Source: Vibrio cidicii | GTDB lineage: Bacteria; Pseudomonadota; Gammaproteobacteria; Enterobacterales; Vibrionaceae | Direction: 5' to 3' | DNA: 64,000 nt | NCBI RefSeq assembly: GCF_009763805.1 | Contig: NZ_CP046804.1 | Location: 2,604,001-2,668,000, forward strand | Shown here: piece by piece, positions 58,040 through 64,000 of the stretch | Layout: each line of letters begins with the position of its first letter | Numbering within the stretch: the first letter of the stretch is position 1 | The notes under the pieces: generated by a model | What the model was told of the DNA's origin: nothing | Databases searched by the model: none | What the model saw: only the letters and a program-made list of their open reading frames with translations | Position numbers and translations under genes: made by a program

Positions 58040-58906
58040 ATGATTTACAGTATGACAGGCTATGCCCGCAAAGAGGTCAAAAGCGACTGGGGCACTGCCG
58101 TGTGGGAAATCCGTAGCGTCAACCAACGCTATCTGGAAACCTATTTCCGCCTCCCGGAGCAATTTCGTGGTTTAGAACCGCTGCTGCGCGATCGCTTCCG
58201 TCAGCGCTTAGCGCGCGGAAAAGTAGAATGTAATTTGCGCTTTGAGGCCAATCCCGCGGCCAAAAGCGAGCTCAAGATCAATGAAGCGCTGGCCAAGCAA
58301 GTGATCAAAGCCGCTGAACAAGTGATGCACATGACCGGTGAATTAAGCCGCATCAACCCTTTCCAAGTGATGCAATGGCCCGGCGTGATGGAGACCCCAG
58401 AGCAAGATATGGACACCATCAACAAAGCGTTACTCGCGGCCTTTGATGAGGCGCTGGCGGAGTTTATTGAGTCTCGCGGACGTGAAGGCGACAACATGAA
58501 AGCGCTGATTGAGCAACGTTTGGAAGCGATCAGTGCAGAAGTGGTTAAGGTACGTGCGCGCATGCCAGAGATTTTGCAATGGCAACGCGAGCGCCTGCTG
58601 GGCAAATTTGAAGAAGCGAAGATCGAGCTGGACGCGACCCGTGTCGAGCAAGAACTGATCCTCCTCGCACAGAAATCGGATGTGGCGGAAGAGCTGGATC
58701 GCCTCGATTCCCACGTCAAAGAAGCACGCAATGTGCTGAAAAAAGGTGGAGCGTGCGGCCGAAAACTCGATTTCATGATGCAAGAGTTTAATCGCGAATC
58801 GAACACGCTGGCATCAAAATCGATCGCCACCGACATCACCGCCTCAGGTGTCGAGCTCAAGGTACTGATCGAGCAAATGCGCGAGCAGATCCAAAACATC
58901 GAATAA
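58040..58906 (+). CDS. yicC: YicC family protein (endoribonuclease)
   Basis: A 288-residue protein starting MIYSMTGYARKE at ATG 58040, with ACAGGAAAA upstream; the long open extension before it is not coding. The family end EFNRESNTLASKSIATDITA and ELKVLIEQMREQIQNIE is complete. Recent work on the family describes endoribonuclease activity. The 3' end of yicC is the known insertion site of SXT-mobilisable genomic islands (MGIs) in Vibrio, and an integrase remnant begins 186 bases downstream here. Confidence 0.95.
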   Translation: MIYSMTGYARKEVKSDWGTAVWEIRSVNQRYLETYFRLPEQFRGLEPLLRDRFRQRLARGKVECNLRFEANPAAKSELKINEALAKQVIKAAEQVMHMTGELSRINPFQVMQWPGVMETPEQDMDTINKALLAAFDEALAEFIESRGREGDNMKALIEQRLEAISAEVVKVRARMPEILQWQRERLLGKFEEAKIELDATRVEQELILLAQKSDVAEELDRLDSHVKEARNVLKKGGACGRKLDFMMQEFNRESNTLASKSIATDITASGVELKVLIEQMREQIQNIE

Positions 58907-58943
58907 GGGTTTTTGAGTCTCTTTGAGCTTACTTAATCTTACC

Positions 58944-58974
58944 AAGCCCCTGTAAATAGGGGCTTTTTATTTTC
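58944..58974 (+). terminator. Rho-independent terminator of yicC
   Basis: AAGCCCC (58944-58950) and GGGGCTT (58959-58965) form a stem with loop TGTAAATA, followed by TTTATTTT. It lies 38 bases after yicC and before the integrase remnant. Confidence 0.92.
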
Positions 58975-59091
58975 AGTGGATTTCAAAACCTTTCCGCTGT
59001 TTCTCAACCAACTGGTGAGTTTAGTGGTGAGTAGGATTGATCTAGTATGCCCTTAAATGGTGAGTAACTTTCCATACCTAAAGAGAACACT

Positions 59092-59980
59092 ATGGGCAAG
59101 CTCAATGCACGCAAAGTCGCCGCTTTGGCCAAAGATGAACCACGCAAAACCGCAGATGGTAATGGCCTCTACTTCGTTGTACCCGCATCTGGAGAACCGT
59201 TTTGGATCTTACGATTTTCAATCAACGGCAGTCGTCCAGAAATGACACTTGGGTCCTACCCAGAACTATCCCTTGCTGACGCACGCGATGCCGCCTTCCA
59301 GCAGCGAAAGCTCATTAAACAAGGCGTAAATCCACTGGCCGAACGTCAACGCCGTCAATGGTCAGGTATAGAAACCGTCGAGCAACTGTTCGATGATTGG
59401 TATAAAAACGATCTTCAAGTAAGACTGCAACACGCCAACATCCCCAAGCGTATCTACACCAAAGAAATCCACCCAGTGATGGGCAAAATAAGAATCGATC
59501 AAGTCACTGCTCTTGATGTAAGAGAAGTAATCAAGCGCGTCGTAGATAGTGGCCGCAAAAGCATCGCAAATGACACCTTGATGTACATGAAACAGCTTTT
59601 TCGACATGCAAACAAACTCGACCTCACACAGTTCAACCCGGCAGCAGCTTTTCGTGTCAACGACGCAGGAGGTGTTGAAAAAAGTCGAGAGCGTGTTTTG
59701 ACCGAAGACGAGATAGCAACTGTGTTTCGAGTGTTCAGAGAAAACAATGTAAGCTTTACACGAGAAAACTATCTAGCTTGCTGCTTATATGTATCTAGTG
59801 CTAGGCGTCAGAAATAGCGAACTCTGCCAAGCGCCTTGGGATGAATTTGATTTAGATAATGGGATCTGGGAGCTCCCCAAAGAGAGAACCAAAAATGGCA
59901 TACCATTAACTATCCCACTTCCTCGCCAAGCTGTGGAATGGCTACAAGAACTCAAAATCAGAGCTCTTGATTCCGATTAT
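59092..59980 (+). pseudogene. Tyrosine recombinase (island integrase), frameshifted and truncated by an IS
   Basis: The ATG at 59092 opens a P4-type integrase with the N-terminal DUF4102 arm-binding domain (ARKVAALAKDEPRKTADGNG ... LGSYPELSLADARDAA) and a SAM-like core-binding domain. The frame breaks near 59785-59795; the next frame continues with LVLGVRNSELCQAPWDEFDL, where the first catalytic Arg lies. It is read for 70 more residues before an IS3-family element starts at 59981. The catalytic His-x-x-Arg and Tyr are lost, so the enzyme is dead. Unlike the other breaks in this window there is no GAAAC at the shift, so this looks like real decay. Position after yicC points to an MGI-type island remnant. 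Confidence 0.88.
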
Positions 59981-60053
59981 TGTAGTGGTACAGTAAATTT
60001 GGCCACCTAAATAGAGATGTTAAAATACATCTCAGAGACAAATAGGTGACTTT

Positions 60054-61213
<1,160 letters not shown>

Positions 61214-61243
61214 AACTGTGGCCAATTTTAGTTGACCACTACA

Positions 61244-61457
61244 CATCCATGTTTTAGGAAGAGATAGATCGACGTCCTGTGGCTCTTTGCTCATCTCTCG
61301 AATTTGGCGTATAGCTCACCACGAAGTTGAAGCTGAAAAGACAGGATATGAACCGGAAGGAAACTTGGAAAGCTGTATGGAGCGATTCTGATGCGGATTT
61401 TCGGGTGGAAATGGGGTAGAGATCAGAAAGTATCTATTTTTCATAACGCTAGATAGC
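61244..61457. other. Non-coding remnant between the IS and the rRNA operon end
   Basis: No gene is recognised. A short open phrase beginning ATGAACCGGAAGGAAACTTG near 61348 (about 23 codons to TAG) has no ribosome-binding site and no known relatives. The stretch does not encode the missing integrase C-terminus. It may be the far edge of the deleted island or the natural downstream region of the rRNA operon. Confidence 0.5.
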
Positions 61458-61486
61458 AAAAAGCCTCAACCGAAGTTGAGGCTTTT
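61458..61486 (-). terminator. Rho-independent terminator of the rRNA/tRNA operon
   Basis: AAAAGCCTCAAC (61459-61470) and GTTGAGGCTTTT (61475-61486) form a 12-bp stem with a CGAA (UUCG on the transcribed strand) tetraloop. On the minus strand it is followed by TTTTTGCT. It lies 21 bases after the tRNA-Trp gene. Confidence 0.95.
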
Positions 61487-61506
61487 CATATCCCGTAAGG
61501 GAAATA

Positions 61507-61583
<77 letters not shown>

Positions 61584-61628
61584 GCAGATTTGACAAAACC
61601 TTGCACACTAGCAAGGTCTCTTAATAAG

Positions 61629-61705
61629 TGGCGGAGCGGACGGGACTCGAACCCGCGACCCCCGGCGTGACAGGCCGGTATTCTAACCAACTGAACTACC
61701 GCTCC
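61629..61705 (-). tRNA. tRNA-Asp (anticodon GTC)
   Basis: The minus strand reads GGAGCGGTAGTTCAGTTGGT at the 5' end. The anticodon loop CTGTCAC gives GTC, the T arm contains GGTTCGAGTCC and CCA is encoded (61629-61631). It lies between the 5S rRNA and tRNA-Trp genes in the distal part of the rRNA operon. Confidence 0.98.
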
Positions 61706-61762
61706 ACACGGTGTCTATTTTAAGTCTTACCTTGTCAGCGCTTCAAATAAACGGATGTTCAA

Positions 61763-61881
61763 AGCCTGGCGATGTTCTACTCTCACATGGGGAAGCCCCA
61801 CACTACCATCGACGCTGTTTCGTTTCACTTCTGAGTTCGGGATGGAGTCAGGTGGGTCCAAAACGCTATGGTCGCCAAGCA
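61763..61881 (-). rRNA. rrf: 5S ribosomal RNA
   Basis: About 119 bases. The minus strand begins GCTTGGCGACCATAGCGTTT, contains CCTGACTCCATCCCGAACTC and ends in GAACATCGCCAGGC, which pairs with the 5' end. Ends are placed by pairing of GCCTGGCG with the start and may be off by one or two bases. Confidence 0.97.
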
Positions 61882-61989
61882 AATTCTTTCTCTCTATTTC
61901 TAGAGAATAATCTGGAAAGCTGTTTTCTGTTCTCTACACATTCAAATCGTTCTTGTATCGAGTCCACCAAAACCCTTTGGGTGTTGTAT

Positions 61990-64000
<2,011 letters not shown>

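Noticed and set aside
59785..59795. Integrase frameshift as a fourteenth GAAAC event
   Set aside because: No GAAAC or GTTTC is present between the last in-frame stop of the second frame and the junction. The break looks like a 1- or 4-base insertion near TTATATGTATCTAG and fits ordinary pseudogene decay.

Overview
The window reads as a piece of chromosome I of a Vibrio, most like V. vulnificus. The evidence is the order of conserved genes around the LPS core locus (rfaD ... waaF-waaA ... kdkA-dgkA ... coaD ... mutM ... rpmG-rpmB-radC-MCP-coaBC-slmA-lpxL-pyrE-rph-yicC) and a nonulosonic acid cluster of the kind known in that species. Identification rests on recognised gene content; no search was run.

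Layout. (1) 1-4197: a lipoprotein gene and a yjbH-type exopolysaccharide gene between two long CTAG-rich repeat blocks. (2) 4198-12335: minus-strand genes for a subtilase with a CFI-box-like tail and two large surface lipoproteins sharing a G(V/I)IVE C-terminus. (3) 12616-18915: LPS inner core and lipid A genes (rfaD, a lipid A acyltransferase, waaF, waaA), then a sialyltransferase-like glycosyltransferase and a hexapeptide acyltransferase. (4) 18937-29264: an eleven-gene minus-strand operon for a legionaminic-acid-type nonulosonic acid (ptmA, legF, ptmF, ptmE, legH, legI, a PIG-L deacetylase, a formyltransferase-like enzyme, legG, legC, legB). (5) 29427-32807: two glycosyltransferases and an FkbM methyltransferase. 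(6) 32874-39373: a six-gene operon (rfbB, rfbA, DegT aminotransferase, DAHP synthase, Gfo/Idh oxidoreductase, ATP-grasp enzyme). (7) 39382-48877: YejM-like sulfatase, kdkA, dgkA, three core glycosyltransferases, coaD, LTA-synthase-like enzyme, mutM. (8) 49078-58906: housekeeping genes. (9) 59092-61243: integrase remnant at the yicC site, cut by an IS3-family element. (10) 61507-64000: minus-strand end of an rRNA operon (23S, 5S, tRNA-Asp, tRNA-Trp).

How it works together: waaA, waaF, the GT9 enzymes, kdkA and the lipid A acyltransferases build the Kdo/heptose core. The Leg cluster supplies a CMP-activated nine-carbon sugar, and the rfb operon probably supplies a dTDP-amino sugar; both would decorate the LPS. 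No wzx, wzy or waaL is seen, which fits stepwise core extension.

The most striking signal is at sequence level. Thirteen conserved genes, some essential (coaBC, waaF), are broken by exactly one extra base. In all thirteen, deleting one A from GAAAC (or one T from GTTTC) restores a continuous family-like reading frame, so the underlying word is GAAC/GTTC. That word is the known target of Dnd-type phosphorothioate modification. I therefore treat these genes as intact, with systematic consensus errors at possibly modified sites, and give joined coordinates.
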